Source of the DNA: Frigidibacter sp.
GTDB taxonomy: Bacteria; Pseudomonadota; Alphaproteobacteria; Rhodobacterales; Rhodobacteraceae
Assembly: GCF_030695035.1 (NCBI RefSeq)
Contig: NZ_JAUYTT010000008.1
Coordinates: forward strand, 558,001-622,000
Length of the DNA stretch: 64,000 bases
Direction: 5' to 3'
Shown piece after piece: positions 9,426 through 18,308 of the stretch. Positions within the stretch are counted from its first letter, which is position 1. Each line of letters opens with the position of its first letter. Below the pieces are notes generated by a model. That model made no database searches. It was not told the DNA's origin and was given only the letters and a program-made list of their open reading frames with translations. The position numbers and the translations under genes were made by a program.

Positions 9426-9992
9426 ATGATGGCCAAACCGCTGACGCTGCTGACCCTCGGCCTGACGCTGGCGCTTGCCGCTTGCGGCAATGCCCCGCGC
9501 TACCTGATCGACTCGCCGGCCCCGCAGTTGCGGCTGACCACCGCCGCGCGCACCATCATGCTGCGCGACGTGTCGCTGCCGGAATATGCCGCGGCGTCGG
9601 AGATCGCCCTGCAAGGCGAGGATGGCGCGGTCAAGAACGCCCGCCGCGCGCTCTGGGCCGACCTGCCCGAGCGCAGCCTGACGCTGGCGCTGGCCCGGCA
9701 GCTTGACGCTGCGCTGTCCGCCACCGTGGCGGCAGAGCCCTGGCCGCTGGCCGGCCTGCCCGATGCGGAAATCGAGGTGCGGGTGCAGCAAAGCCTTGCC
9801 GGAGCCGACAACATCTTCCGTCTGGAAGGGCAGTATTACGTGCGCGCCGAAGAGGTTTCCGCCGGCCCCTCCTCGGCCCCCTTCGCCATCGCAGTGCCGA
9901 TGGCCGGCACCGACCCGCAGGACATCGCCGCCGCGCAGTCGGCCGCGATTGCCGAACTGGCGACGATTATCGCGCGGGGAGTGGGTCGCTGA
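9426..9992 (+). CDS. PqiC/ABC-type transport auxiliary lipoprotein
   Basis: Outer-membrane lipoprotein completing the PqiABC-like operon, 188 residues, three bases after the MCE gene. The signal peptide ends in the lipobox LALAAC, making Cys20 the lipidated residue. The mature part has RYLIDSPAPQLRL near its start and a DIAAAQSAAIAELATIIA helix near the end, as in the PqiC/YmbA (DUF330) family. In E. coli PqiC caps the PqiB needle at the outer membrane; the same job is inferred here. Two ATGs in tandem (9426 and 9429) make the exact start uncertain by one residue. Confidence 0.85.
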   Translation: MMAKPLTLLTLGLTLALAACGNAPRYLIDSPAPQLRLTTAARTIMLRDVSLPEYAAASEIALQGEDGAVKNARRALWADLPERSLTLALARQLDAALSATVAAEPWPLAGLPDAEIEVRVQQSLAGADNIFRLEGQYYVRAEEVSAGPSSAPFAIAVPMAGTDPQDIAAAQSAAIAELATIIARGVGR

Positions 9993-10013
9993 AACGCGGG
10001 TAGCTTGGGGGAC

Positions 10014-10089
10014 TGGTGGGTGATGAGAGACTCGAACTCCCGACATCCTCGGTGTAAACGAGGCGCTCTACCAACTGAGCTAATCACCC
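10014..10089 (-). tRNA. tRNA-Val (anticodon TAC)
   Basis: A complete 76-base cloverleaf on the minus strand with encoded CCA (10014-10016). Acceptor GGGTGAT pairs with ATCACCC, the D arm contains AGCTCAGTTGGTAGAGC, the anticodon stem is CCTCG/CGAGG with loop TTTACAC (anticodon TAC), and the T arm is GGGAGTTCGAGTCTC. It reads GTA and related valine codons. The second valine tRNA gene lies 1.3 kb away in the same orientation. Confidence 0.97.
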
Positions 10090-10156
10090 TTGCGCCGTAA
10101 GGCTTGCCCTCTCTAACGGGGCCGGCCGCGGCGGGCAAGAGGGAGTGGGCTTCTCT

Positions 10157-10921
10157 CTAGCGCGCCTCCGCCCGGAATCGCGCCATCCAGTCCAGGCTGA
10201 CCGCATCCGCCAGCTTCGCCACGCCGGGGGTCAGGCTGCCCGGCGAGGGCGTTTGGACCCCAAGCGCATCGCAGATCTGCGCGACGCTCCGGGCCGGATC
10301 TGCCGACAGATCCTCATACCGGACCGTCAGCGGGATTATCCCCTGCTGCGCGAACCACGCCAGCCACGCCGTATCCTGCGCCTCAAGCCCGGCCAGCTTC
10401 GCGGCAATCCGTCCGAAATCGTATTCCGGCTCCCGCGGCGACGACAGCCGCTCCAGTTCGGCCCCGTCCGGCCCAACATGCCAAAGGCCGCTCTGTTCTG
10501 CCTTCACCATCGACACCGCCTGCGCCAGCTTGTCCCCGCGCGCGAGGTGGATGTAGAGCACGCGCCCGAAGGCGGCCTGAAGCCGGTCCCTGTCTGACGG
10601 CAGGCCCGGATGCACCTTGTCGATCATCGCCGACAGGTCACCGAGGGTCTCGCGCATCAGCCGCAGGCCGAACATGCCGGTCCGCCCCCTGCCCGCCGCG
10701 ACGGCGGCCGTCAGATAGGCGGCGGCATGGGCCTCCTCGCTGAGCCCCTCGCGCGCGGGCAGCCCCCACCGCCCGGCCCAGACAGGATCGACCTCCGCCA
10801 TGAAGAAGGAATCCGGATCGCCCGCCACCCCGGTTCCGGCAAGCAGGTTGCACAGCAAGGTGCTTCCGCTACGCGGCGTGGCGCAGAGGATGTAGCTGTC
10901 GAAATGGGCGCGTGTCGGCAT
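10157..10921 (-). CDS. Stf0-family sulfotransferase
   Basis: Probable PAPS-dependent sulfotransferase, 254 residues. The N-terminal strand-loop-helix ILCATPRSGSTLLCNLL (about residues 11-27) is the 5'-phosphosulfate-binding loop of the Stf0 group, and GRVLYIHLARGDKLAQAVS (about 140-160) matches the 3'-phosphate site with Arg and Ser. The C-terminal YEDLSADPARSVAQICDALGV is also typical. Stf0 of mycobacteria sulfates trehalose; the acceptor here is unknown. The start at 10921 (MPTRAHFDSYIL) is chosen over longer frames because the family begins just before the PAPS loop. It stands alone between two tRNA-Val genes. Confidence 0.85.
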   Translation of the reverse strand: MPTRAHFDSYILCATPRSGSTLLCNLLAGTGVAGDPDSFFMAEVDPVWAGRWGLPAREGLSEEAHAAAYLTAAVAAGRGRTGMFGLRLMRETLGDLSAMIDKVHPGLPSDRDRLQAAFGRVLYIHLARGDKLAQAVSMVKAEQSGLWHVGPDGAELERLSSPREPEYDFGRIAAKLAGLEAQDTAWLAWFAQQGIIPLTVRYEDLSADPARSVAQICDALGVQTPSPGSLTPGVAKLADAVSLDWMARFRAEAR

Positions 10922-11102
10922 CCGTCGGTCCTGCGAATTGGCGTTGGGCGACGATAGCTTCGGGAGGGGGCTGAGGCCAAGTCCGGCATGCGAGATATGG
11001 GGGACACGCGGCCAAAGAGTGCCGAATTCTGCAGCCCTTGGCGGAGCGAAGCAACGGGGCACTATGCGAGAAGGTGCCGCCCGGCATCCCGCCTGCATCG
11101 AT

Positions 11103-11232
11103 TTGGCAAGGCCATCGCCTTCGCCACGCGCTGCGCTCTCACTTGTCACCGGACGGGCCTCAAAGGCCCCGCCAGCGCCCGCCTCGCCCTCGTTCCTCGC
11201 TGCCAATGGCTCCGGGTGATAGGTCGCGCACA
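11103..11232 (+). repeat. Intergenic repeat copy A (inverted relative to copy B at 12142-12318)
   Basis: This stretch fills much of the 457-base gap between the sulfotransferase and the second tRNA-Val. It shares several blocks in the same order with the reverse complement of 12142-12318: AAGGCCATCGCCTTCGCCA, CACCGGACGGGCC, CCAGCGCCCGCC and GGCTCCGGGTGA-(2 bases)-GGTCGCGCAC. Copy A is shorter than copy B. No coding potential was seen. I see no gene in the rest of the 10922-11378 gap. Confidence 0.75.
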
Positions 11233-11378
11233 GGGCGGTCCGAAGTCTGCAAGGCTCTTCAAGACCACGCAACGTAGACACCCGATCTCAGTCACAGCGA
11301 CGAGGGCAACCCAACCACCCCAAACGCCAACAGGCCCACCCCATCGGGCAGGCCTGCATCATGCGTATCAGGGAATAA

Positions 11379-11453
11379 TGGTGGGTGATAAGGGATTTGA
11401 ACCCCTGACATCTTCGATGTGAACGAAGCGCTCTACCACTGAGCTAATCACCC
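11379..11453 (-). tRNA. tRNA-Val (anticodon CAC)
   Basis: A 75-base cloverleaf with encoded CCA (11379-11381). Acceptor GGGTGAT pairs with ATCACCC; the D arm is AGCTCAGTGGTAGAGC, the anticodon stem CTTCG/CGAAG encloses TTCACAT (anticodon CAC), and the T arm is AGGGGTTCAAATCCCTT. It reads the GTG codon. Its D loop is one base shorter than that of the TAC isoacceptor. Confidence 0.96.
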
Positions 11454-11472
11454 GGTGGCGGGGGTAATAGCG

Positions 11473-11943
11473 TCACTCCGCCGGGTCTGCAAGTCCCTCT
11501 GTCGCGGTTTCTTCACCCTCGGCGCCGGGTTTCTTGGCGCCGGCGCGGCGCAGGCGGACGGTCATGGTCGAGCCGCCCGAGGGGGTATCTTTCTCGCGGG
11601 TCTTGTGGGCATTGCCGAAGGGCGGCAGCACCAGCTGCTCACCGGCCGCCAGCGCCTCGCCAAGCACCTGCAGGGTGGCTTCCACGATGTCCTTGGCGAT
11701 CTTCTTCTTGGCGCCCGAGGCGGCAACCACGCGCTCAACCAGCTCCTTCTTGCGCAGGGTTTTGGTCGCACCGACTTCAGCACCAGCCTCTGCGGCTCCG
11801 GTCTCCAGCTCGGCCGGAACCGGCTCGGACGTGGTCATCTCAGCCTTGGCGCTGGCCGCGGCCGAAGCGCGGGCGCCTGCGGGCTTGGCGGTCGTCTTGG
11901 CTGCGGTGACTTTGGGGGCAGCTTTGGTCGGCGTCTTAGTCAT
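11473..11943 (-). CDS. HU/IHF-family DNA-binding protein with basic Ala-rich N-terminal tail
   Basis: Nucleoid protein of the HU family, 156 residues instead of the usual 90. Residues 1 to about 60 form a low-complexity Lys/Ala/Thr/Glu tail ([20 protein letters not shown]). The HU fold follows from [22 protein letters not shown] and contains the dimer helix [21 protein letters not shown] and the [14 protein letters not shown] strand, with [14 protein letters not shown] at the C-terminus. The tail resembles histone-H1-like extensions and may neutralise DNA charge or mediate bundling; that is inference. The start at 11941-11943 has AGGCGG upstream. The gene is single and lies inside the inverted repeat pair. 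Confidence 0.85.
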   Translation of the reverse strand: MTKTPTKAAPKVTAAKTTAKPAGARASAAASAKAEMTTSEPVPAELETGAAEAGAEVGATKTLRKKELVERVVAASGAKKKIAKDIVEATLQVLGEALAAGEQLVLPPFGNAHKTREKDTPSGGSTMTVRLRRAGAKKPGAEGEETATEGLADPAE

Positions 11944-12141
11944 CTGGGCATCCGCCTGTGAATGAGGGTGGTTTTGACGTTTAGCGTAGCGCAAATCCTT
12001 TCCCCGCGCCAGAAAATCCCTTCGGTTTGGAATTTTTCGCCTATGGGGCGAGTTTGCGGCTTGGCAGCAGCCTGCCGGACGAAACACGCTATCGCCTGGT
12101 TCGGGCGGGAACAGGCGAGGCACTGCCTCGCCCCGCCCGTG

Positions 12142-12318
12142 CGCGACCGTTCACCCGGAGCCGACGGCAACACGAGACCGGGTGAGGCCAGCGCCCGACC
12201 TGGCGGGCGAGAAGCGCCCGCCAGAGGCGGGGCGGGCGCTGGCCGGGCCCTTTGGGGGCCCGTCCGGTGTGGGTTGAGATGTCCGGACATGGCGAAGGCG
12301 ATGGCCTTCGCCAAGGCA
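12142..12318 (-). repeat. Intergenic repeat copy B (inverted relative to copy A)
   Basis: Read on the minus strand, this 177-base stretch carries the blocks GGCGAAGGCCATCGCCTTCG, CACCGGACGGGCC, CCAGCGCCCGCC and GGCTCCGGGTGAACGGTCGC found in the same order at 11103-11232. It also holds an internal extra segment of about 45 bases rich in GGCGGGCG. It occupies the gap between the HU-like gene and lon (11944-12417), which otherwise contains only the lon terminator. Confidence 0.75.
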
Positions 12319-12359
12319 TGAGACCGGGCCGCAGAAACCTGTCCTCCTCCCCCACGCAA

Positions 12360-12385
12360 AAGGCGCGCCCCGAGGGACGCGCCTT
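12360..12385 (-). terminator. Rho-independent terminator of lon
   Basis: Stem AAGGCGCG (12360-12367) and CGCGCCTT (12378-12385) with a 10-base loop. On the minus strand it is followed by TTT (complement of 12357-12359). It starts 33 bases beyond the lon stop codon. Confidence 0.82.
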
Positions 12386-12417
12386 CCTTATTCACAGGCG
12401 CCGCGAAGCCCCCCGGA

Positions 12418-14826
12418 TCAATGCGCGATCTGCGCCGGGTCCGAGGGCCGCGCGGCGGCGCGGGCGGCTGCGGCCGCCTCTTCGGCCACCTCGTCCCACT
12501 CCACCGGCTCGGGTTGGCGCACCAGCGCCTTGGCCAGAACTTCCCGCACATGGCTGACCGGGATGATCTCCAGCCCCGCCTTCACGTTGTCCGGGATCTC
12601 GGGCAGATCCTTGGCGTTCTCGATCGGGATGAACACCGTCTTGATGCCCCCCCGCAGCGCCGCCAGCAGCTTCTCCTTCAGCCCGCCGATGGGCAGCGCA
12701 TTGCCCCGCAGCGTGACCTCGCCGGTCATGGCGATGTCCTTGCGCACCGGGATCTGCGTCAGCACCGACACGATGGAGGTCACCATCGCAAGGCCGGCGC
12801 TCGGCCCGTCCTTGGGGGTTGCCCCTTCGGGAACGTGGACGTGGATGTCGATCGTGTCGAACTTCGGCGGCTTGACCCCGATCTGCGGCGCGATGGAGCG
12901 CACGTAGCTGGAGGCAGCCTCGATAGACTCCTTCATCACATCGCCGAGTTTCCCCGTCGTCTTCATCCGGCCCTTGCCCGGCAGCTTCAGCGCCTCGATC
13001 TGCAACAGCTCGCCGCCGACGCTGGTCCAAGCGAGGCCCGTCACGACGCCGATCTGGTCATCCTTCTCGGCCAGGCCATGGCGGAAGCGCTTGACGCCCA
13101 GATAGCTCTCCACCTGCTCCGGTCCCATCTCGACCGTGGTGATCTTGCCCTTCAGGATGTCGGTCACCGCCTTGCGGGCCAGCTTGGCAATCTCCCGCTC
13201 CAGATTCCGCACCCCGGCCTCGCGGGTATAGCTGCGGATGACCTCGGTCAGGCCCTCATCGGTGATCGAGAACTCGCCCTTCTTCAGGCCGTGGTTCTTG
13301 ACCTGCTTGGACACCAGATGCTGCTTGGCGATCTCGCGCTTCTCGTCCTCGGTATAGCCGGCCAGGCTGATGATCTCCATCCGGTCCAGCAGCGGGCCCG
13401 GCATGTTGTAGCTGTTGGCCGTGGTCAGGAACATCACGTTCGACAGGTCATATTCCACCTCGAGATAGTGGTCCATGAAGGTCGCGTTCTGTTCGGGGTC
13501 CAGCACCTCGAGCATCGCGCTGGCCGGGTCGCCGCGGAAGTCCTGGCCCATCTTGTCGATCTCGTCGAGCAGGATCAGCGGGTTGGTGGTCTTGGCCTTC
13601 TTCAGTGCCTGGATGATCTTGCCGGGCATGGAGCCGATATAGGTGCGACGGTGGCCGCGGATCTCGGACTCGTCGCGCACGCCGCCAAGGCTGATGCGGA
13701 TGAACTCACGCCCCGTGGCCTTCGCCACAGACCGTCCCAGCGAGGTCTTGCCCACGCCCGGAGGACCGACGAGGCACAGGATCGGCCCCTTCAGCTTCGC
13801 GCTCCGCGCCTGCACCGCCAGATATTCGACGATGCGCTCCTTGACCTTTTCCAGCCCGTAATGGTCGGCATCGAGAACCTTCTCGGCCGCCACCAGGTCT
13901 TTCTTGACCTTGGACTTCACGCCCCATGGCAGGCTCAGCAGCCAGTCGAGATAGTTGCGCACCACCGTCGCCTCGGCCGACATCGGCGACATCGACTTCA
14001 GCTTCTTCAGCTCGCCCTGCGCCTTGTCGCGCGCCTCTTTCGAGAATTTGGTGGCCGCGATCCGTTCTTCGAGCTCGTTCAGCTCGTTCTGCGACTCGTC
14101 GCCATCCCCCAGTTCGCGCTGGATCGCCTTCATCTGCTCGTTGAGGTAATATTCGCGCTGCGTGCGTTCCATCTGCGATTTCACGCGGGTCTTGATCTTC
14201 TTCTCGACCTGCAGCACCGACATCTCGCCCTGCATCAGGCCATAGACCTTCTCCAGCCGCTCGGCCACGTCGAGCGTCTCCAGCAGGTCCTGCTTCTGCG
14301 ACACGTCGATGCCCAGATGGCCCGAGGCAACGTCTGCCAGCTTGGCCGGCTCGCGGCTTTCGGCCACGGCCGCCATCGCCTCTTCGGGGATGTTCTTCTT
14401 GATCTTGGCGTAGCGCTCGAATTCCTGCGCGACCGACCGCACCAGCGCCGTCACGCTATCCGCGTCGCCGGGGGTCTCGGTCAGCCGCTCGGCGGTCGCC
14501 TCGAAGAAGTTCTCATTCTCGACAAAGCCGGTGATCTTCACCCGGCCGCGGCCCTCGACCAGAACCTTCACGGTACCATCGGGCAGTTTCAGCAGCTGCA
14601 GCACCGAGGCCAGAACGCCGGTCCGGTAGATGCCGTCTGCAGTGGGGTCATCGACCGAGGGGTCCATCTGGCTGGACAACAGGATCTGCTTGTCGTCAGC
14701 CATCACCTCCTCCAGCGCGCGGACCGATTTCTCGCGGCCCACGAACAGCGGGACGATCATATGGGGGAACACCACGATGTCGCGGAGCGGCAGCACGGGG
14801 TAGCTGGAGGCAAGGGGTTCGTTCAT
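12418..14826 (-). CDS. lon: ATP-dependent protease Lon
   Basis: Cytoplasmic AAA+ serine protease that degrades misfolded and regulatory proteins, 802 residues, close to the usual 780-810. The N-terminal LON domain begins [20 protein letters not shown]. The ATPase has Walker [10 protein letters not shown], Walker [11 protein letters not shown] and sensor [16 protein letters not shown]. The protease domain has the catalytic serine in [11 protein letters not shown] and the catalytic lysine in [14 protein letters not shown]. The tail is Ala-rich ([13 protein letters not shown]). It is monocistronic, with its own terminator, and upstream on the minus strand there is a CTTGAA-N15-CCCCAGAT sequence resembling an RpoH promoter. 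Confidence 0.98.
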   Translation of the reverse strand: MNEPLASSYPVLPLRDIVVFPHMIVPLFVGREKSVRALEEVMADDKQILLSSQMDPSVDDPTADGIYRTGVLASVLQLLKLPDGTVKVLVEGRGRVKITGFVENENFFEATAERLTETPGDADSVTALVRSVAQEFERYAKIKKNIPEEAMAAVAESREPAKLADVASGHLGIDVSQKQDLLETLDVAERLEKVYGLMQGEMSVLQVEKKIKTRVKSQMERTQREYYLNEQMKAIQRELGDGDESQNELNELEERIAATKFSKEARDKAQGELKKLKSMSPMSAEATVVRNYLDWLLSLPWGVKSKVKKDLVAAEKVLDADHYGLEKVKERIVEYLAVQARSAKLKGPILCLVGPPGVGKTSLGRSVAKATGREFIRISLGGVRDESEIRGHRRTYIGSMPGKIIQALKKAKTTNPLILLDEIDKMGQDFRGDPASAMLEVLDPEQNATFMDHYLEVEYDLSNVMFLTTANSYNMPGPLLDRMEIISLAGYTEDEKREIAKQHLVSKQVKNHGLKKGEFSITDEGLTEVIRSYTREAGVRNLEREIAKLARKAVTDILKGKITTVEMGPEQVESYLGVKRFRHGLAEKDDQIGVVTGLAWTSVGGELLQIEALKLPGKGRMKTTGKLGDVMKESIEAASSYVRSIAPQIGVKPPKFDTIDIHVHVPEGATPKDGPSAGLAMVTSIVSVLTQIPVRKDIAMTGEVTLRGNALPIGGLKEKLLAALRGGIKTVFIPIENAKDLPEIPDNVKAGLEIIPVSHVREVLAKALVRQPEPVEWDEVAEEAAAAARAAARPSDPAQIAH

Positions 14827-14904
14827 GCTCTATCCTCTTCTCGGCAGGAGGGCGCTGGCCCCAGTATTGGCAGCGCTTGGCCCTCCCCGCTTCTCAGTCC
14901 CAAT

Positions 14905-14933
14905 ATCTGGGGGCAGCGGCGGGGCGTTTCAAG
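14905..14933 (-). promoter_or_regulatory. Candidate RpoH (heat-shock) promoter of lon
   Basis: On the minus strand CTTGAA (complement of 14928-14933), a 15-base spacer, then CCCCAGAT (complement of 14905-14912). This resembles the sigma-32 consensus CTTGAA-N13-17-CCCCATNT with one weaker -10 match. It would give a leader of about 70 bases before the lon ATG. Lon is a classic RpoH target, which supports the call. Confidence 0.6.
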
Positions 14934-15009
14934 CGGGGCTCCCGCGGTAGTTCCCGCCAGAATGACGGGTGCGGGCGTCCGGTTCAAGCTACATTGCAAC
15001 GCGCGAAGG

Positions 15010-15035
15010 CCCCGCGCGGGCAAAACCGCGCGGGG
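15010..15035 (-). terminator. Hairpin downstream of the Old Yellow Enzyme gene
   Basis: A perfect 10-bp stem CCCCGCGCGG (15010-15019) / CCGCGCGGGG (15026-15035) with loop GCAAAA. It follows the OYE stop on the minus strand by 65 bases. No T-run follows, so its strength as a terminator is uncertain. Confidence 0.55.
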
Positions 15036-15099
15036 TTCAGGGAATACGCGGCCCCCGCTGCGCAGGATCAACCGCGCAGCGGCAAGCTAAGGCCGTGGC

Positions 15100-16191
15100 T
15101 CAGACCTTGGCATCTTCCAGCGTGGGGTAGTCGGTATAGCCTTCCGCGCCGCCGCCGTAATAGGTTGCGGTGTTCCCCTCGGCCAGCGGCGCGTTCACGC
15201 GCAGCCGCTCCACCAGGTCGGGGTTGGCGATGAACAGCTTGCCGAAGGCCACCGCATCGGCCTTGCCCTCGGCAACCGCCTTGATCGCCATCTCGCGGTC
15301 ATAGCCATTGTTGGCGATATAGGGCCCGTCGAACAACACCCGCAGCGCGTCGATGCTGCAGCCCTCGGGCAGCTCGCGGGTGCCGCCGGTCTGACCCTCG
15401 ACCAGATGCAGGAAGGCGAGATTATAGCGGTTCAGCCCCTTCACCGCATGGGTGAACAGCGGCATCGGGTCGCTGTCGGTCAGCCCGTTGGCGTTGGAGA
15501 AGGGCGAGAGCCGCAGCCCGGTGCGCCCGCCGCCAAGCACGCCCGTCACCGCATCCAGCACCTCGAACAGGAAGCGGCTGCGCTTCTCGATGCTGCCGCC
15601 ATAGCCGTCGGTGCGCTGGTTGGCGCCGTCGCGCAGGAACTGGTCGATCAGGTAGCCATTGGCGCCGTGGATCTCGACCCCGTCAAAGCCCGCCGCATCG
15701 GCCGCCATCGCCGCCTTGCGGTAATCCTCGACCACGCGGGCGATCTCGCCCTCTTCCAGCGCACGCGGCACCGAGGTTTCGACGAACCCCTTGCCATCGA
15801 AGGTCCGGCTGCCCGCCGCAACCGCCGAGGGCGCAACCGGATCGGCCCCGTCCAGCAGCGAGCTGTGCGACACACGCCCCACATGCCACAGCTGCACCAC
15901 GATCTTGCCGCCCTTGGCATGAACCGCGTCCGTCACCTTCTTCCAGCCGGCGATCTGCTCGGGGCTGTAGATCCCCGGCGTCCAGGCATAGCCCTTGCCC
16001 TCGGGCGAGATCTGGCTGCCCTCGGTCACGATCAGCCCGGCACTGGCGCGCTGGCTGTAATAGGTCACATGCAGGTCATGCGGGGCATGGGTGTCGGGGT
16101 CGGCACGGTTGCGCGTCAGCGGCGCCATCACCACGCGGTTGGCAAGCTGGATGTCGCCAAGGGCAACAGGGGTGAACAGGGCTTCGGTCAT
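15100..16191 (-). CDS. Old Yellow Enzyme-family ene-reductase (NADH:flavin oxidoreductase)
   Basis: FMN-dependent alkene reductase, 363 residues, the NemA/XenB class. It starts MTEALFTPVALGDIQLANRV at 16191, with AAGGAC upstream. The FMN-binding start MAPLTRNRADPDTHAP, the substrate pair in DGVEIHGANGYLIDQFLRDG (His and Asn), the NQRTDGYGGSIEKRSRF motif and the phosphate site VAFGKLFIANPDLVERL are all present. Such enzymes reduce activated C=C bonds or nitro groups using NAD(P)H in the cytoplasm; the natural substrate is not evident. It is a single gene, back-to-back with the ExoD gene. Confidence 0.92.
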   Translation of the reverse strand: MTEALFTPVALGDIQLANRVVMAPLTRNRADPDTHAPHDLHVTYYSQRASAGLIVTEGSQISPEGKGYAWTPGIYSPEQIAGWKKVTDAVHAKGGKIVVQLWHVGRVSHSSLLDGADPVAPSAVAAGSRTFDGKGFVETSVPRALEEGEIARVVEDYRKAAMAADAAGFDGVEIHGANGYLIDQFLRDGANQRTDGYGGSIEKRSRFLFEVLDAVTGVLGGGRTGLRLSPFSNANGLTDSDPMPLFTHAVKGLNRYNLAFLHLVEGQTGGTRELPEGCSIDALRVLFDGPYIANNGYDREMAIKAVAEGKADAVAFGKLFIANPDLVERLRVNAPLAEGNTATYYGGGAEGYTDYPTLEDAKV

Positions 16192-16462
16192 GTCTTCGGT
16201 CCTTTCGGGAACGCGTAGTCTCCCCCTGAGGTAGGGCGCCATGCCGCCGCTGCAAAGGCCCCCGCGCCGCGCCGCGGCAAAGGCGCCAACGCCCCCCTAC
16301 CCCATGTTTCAAGGCGTTTGCGCAGCCTCTTTGCCGCCCCGCACAGGGGGGTGTGCAAATCCGCCCGCCCGGCGCAGGCGGAACCGCCGCCGCTTGCGAG
16401 CCGTTGGCTTCCCTCGCGGGGCGCCCTCTGGCACTCTCGCACCCGTCAGACCCGAAGGAGCG

Positions 16463-17065
16463 ATGATGACCACCCAGACCGCGACCGATGACGTCCCCGA
16501 CTCGCTCGGCGAGGTCATCGAGAAGGCCCGCGCCGAGCTGGGGGAGGACAAGGTCGAGGTCGATCAGGTCATCGCCGCGATGGGCACCGCCTCCTTCGCC
16601 CCCGTCATGCTGCTGCCGGCGCTGCTGGTGCTCTCGCCCGCCAGCGGCATCCCGATCCTGCCCTCGATCTGCGGCCTGACCATCGCGCTGATCGCCGCGC
16701 AGATGCTGTTCGGGCGCAAGCATCTGTGGCTGCCGGGCTGGATCCTGCGCCGCAAGCTGGACGGGCCGAAAACCGACAAGGCCCTCGCCACCATCGAAAA
16801 GCCCGCCCGCTGGATCGACAGGAATACCGGGCGCCGGATGCCCTGGCTGACCCGCGCGCCCTTCGACAAGGTCGTGCTGCTGACCTGCCTGCTGTGCGGC
16901 GGCATCATGCCGGCGCTGGAGCTTTTGCCCTTCACCTCCTCCATCCTCGGCGCCGCCATCTCGGTGATGACGCTGGGGCTCTTGGTGCGCGACGGGCTGC
17001 TGGTGCTGATCGGCCTCGGCTTCGTCGGCTCTGCCGTCGCGCTGGCCGTCGGGCTGCTGGGGTGA
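16463..17065 (+). CDS. ExoD-family exopolysaccharide synthesis protein
   Basis: Inner-membrane protein of the ExoD family, 200 residues. The start at 16463 has GAAGGAG at 16454-16460; an adjacent ATG at 16466 is also possible. After DSLGEVIEKARAEL it has several hydrophobic segments (FAPVMLLPALLVLSPASGIP, LIAAQMLFGRKHLWLPGWI, VLLTCLLCGGIMPALELLPF, GLLVLIGLGFVGSAVALAVG), and PALLVLSPASGIPILPS is typical of the family. ExoD of Sinorhizobium affects exopolysaccharide production and alkaline tolerance; the biochemical role is unknown. It ends two bases before the convergent tgt gene. Confidence 0.85.
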   Translation: MMTTQTATDDVPDSLGEVIEKARAELGEDKVEVDQVIAAMGTASFAPVMLLPALLVLSPASGIPILPSICGLTIALIAAQMLFGRKHLWLPGWILRRKLDGPKTDKALATIEKPARWIDRNTGRRMPWLTRAPFDKVVLLTCLLCGGIMPALELLPFTSSILGAAISVMTLGLLVRDGLLVLIGLGFVGSAVALAVGLLG

Positions 17066-17067
17066 GC

Positions 17068-18198
17068 CTAGAGCGGCTCGATATCCCCCTCGGCGCGCTG
17101 CGCATGGAAGGCGGCGACGAAACCCGCAAGGTTGCCTTCGGAAATCGCCCCGCGCAGCCCCGCCATCAGCTCCTGATAGTAATGCAGGTTGTGCCAGGTC
17201 AGCAGCATCGAGGCGATGATCTCCTGGCTGCGCAGCACATGATGCAGATAGGCGCGGCTATAGCTGCGGCAGGCCGGGCAGGTGCAATGCTCGTCCAAGG
17301 GCCGCGGGTCATCCATATGCCGCGCATTGCGCATGTTCACCACGCCCCGCCGGGTGAAAGCCTGCCCGGTCCGGCCAGAGCGCGAGGGCAGCACGCAATC
17401 CATCATGTCGATGCCGCGCTCTACTGCGCCGACGATGTCATCGGGCTTGCCCACCCCCATCAGGTAGCGCGGCTTGTCCTCGGGCAGCATCCCCGGCGCA
17501 TAATCGAGCACGCCGAACATCGCCTCCTGCCCCTCGCCCACCGCGAGCCCGCCGACCGCGTAGCCATCGAACCCGATCGCCTTCAGCGCCTCGGCGCTTT
17601 CCTCGCGCAACTCGCGCGTCACGCCGCCCTGCATGATGCCGAAGAGGGCATGGCCCGGCCGGTCCCCGAAAGCATCGCGCGAGCGTTGCGCCCACCGCAT
17701 CGACAGCGCCATCGACTTCGCCACCTCGGCATCCGTCGCCGGCAGCGCCGGGCATTCATCGAAGCACATCACGATATCGGACCCAAGCAGCCGCTGGATC
17801 TCCATGCTCCGCTCCGGCGTCAGGAAATGGCTGGACCCGTCGATATGCGATTTGAAACGCACGCCTTCCTCGGTCAGCTTGCGCAGCGCGGCAAGGCTCA
17901 TCACCTGAAAGCCGCCGGAATCGGTCAGGATCGGCCGGTCCCAGTTCATGAAGCGGTGCAGCCCGCCCAGCCGGTCGACCCGCTCTGCCGTGGGGCGCAG
18001 CATCAGGTGATAGGTGTTGCCCAGCAAGATGTCCGCCCCGGTCTCGCGCACGCTGCCCGGCAGCATCGCCTTCACCGTCGCGGCGGTGCCGACCGGCATG
18101 AAGGCGGGGGTGCGGATCTCGCCGCGCGGTGTGCGGATCGCGCCGGTGCGGGCGGCCCCGTCGGTGGCTGTCACATGGAAGTCGAACTTCTGCGTCAT
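17068..18198 (-). CDS. tgt: Queuine/preQ1 tRNA-ribosyltransferase
   Basis: Exchanges guanine-34 for preQ1 in tRNAs with GUN anticodons, in queuosine synthesis; 376 residues. Signature elements are [13 protein letters not shown], the general-base aspartate in [13 protein letters not shown], the substrate loop [21 protein letters not shown], the nucleophile aspartate in [18 protein letters not shown], and the zinc site [16 protein letters not shown]. The start [14 protein letters not shown] at 18198 is chosen because TGT proteins begin just before F-V-TDG; two upstream in-frame ATGs are alternatives. No other queuosine gene is adjacent. Confidence 0.97.
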   Translation of the reverse strand: MTQKFDFHVTATDGAARTGAIRTPRGEIRTPAFMPVGTAATVKAMLPGSVRETGADILLGNTYHLMLRPTAERVDRLGGLHRFMNWDRPILTDSGGFQVMSLAALRKLTEEGVRFKSHIDGSSHFLTPERSMEIQRLLGSDIVMCFDECPALPATDAEVAKSMALSMRWAQRSRDAFGDRPGHALFGIMQGGVTRELREESAEALKAIGFDGYAVGGLAVGEGQEAMFGVLDYAPGMLPEDKPRYLMGVGKPDDIVGAVERGIDMMDCVLPSRSGRTGQAFTRRGVVNMRNARHMDDPRPLDEHCTCPACRSYSRAYLHHVLRSQEIIASMLLTWHNLHYYQELMAGLRGAISEGNLAGFVAAFHAQRAEGDIEPL

Positions 18199-18308
18199 CT
18201 GGGGCCTCATCTGCCCGGCCATCTGGACGGGGCGCCCCCTGATAGACGATTCTGGGGGGAATCCAAGCCGGGACACCCAAAGGCCCCGGCCCCCAAAGGA
18301 ACGAGGAC

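Noticed and set aside
10922-11378. Possible additional genes in the gap between the sulfotransferase and tRNA-Val(CAC)
   Set aside because: Short open frames here run through the repeat and have no consistent start or family signal.
12421-15090. Plus-strand open frame of 889 codons opposite lon
   Set aside because: No recognisable domain and fully antisense to Lon, whose motifs are complete.
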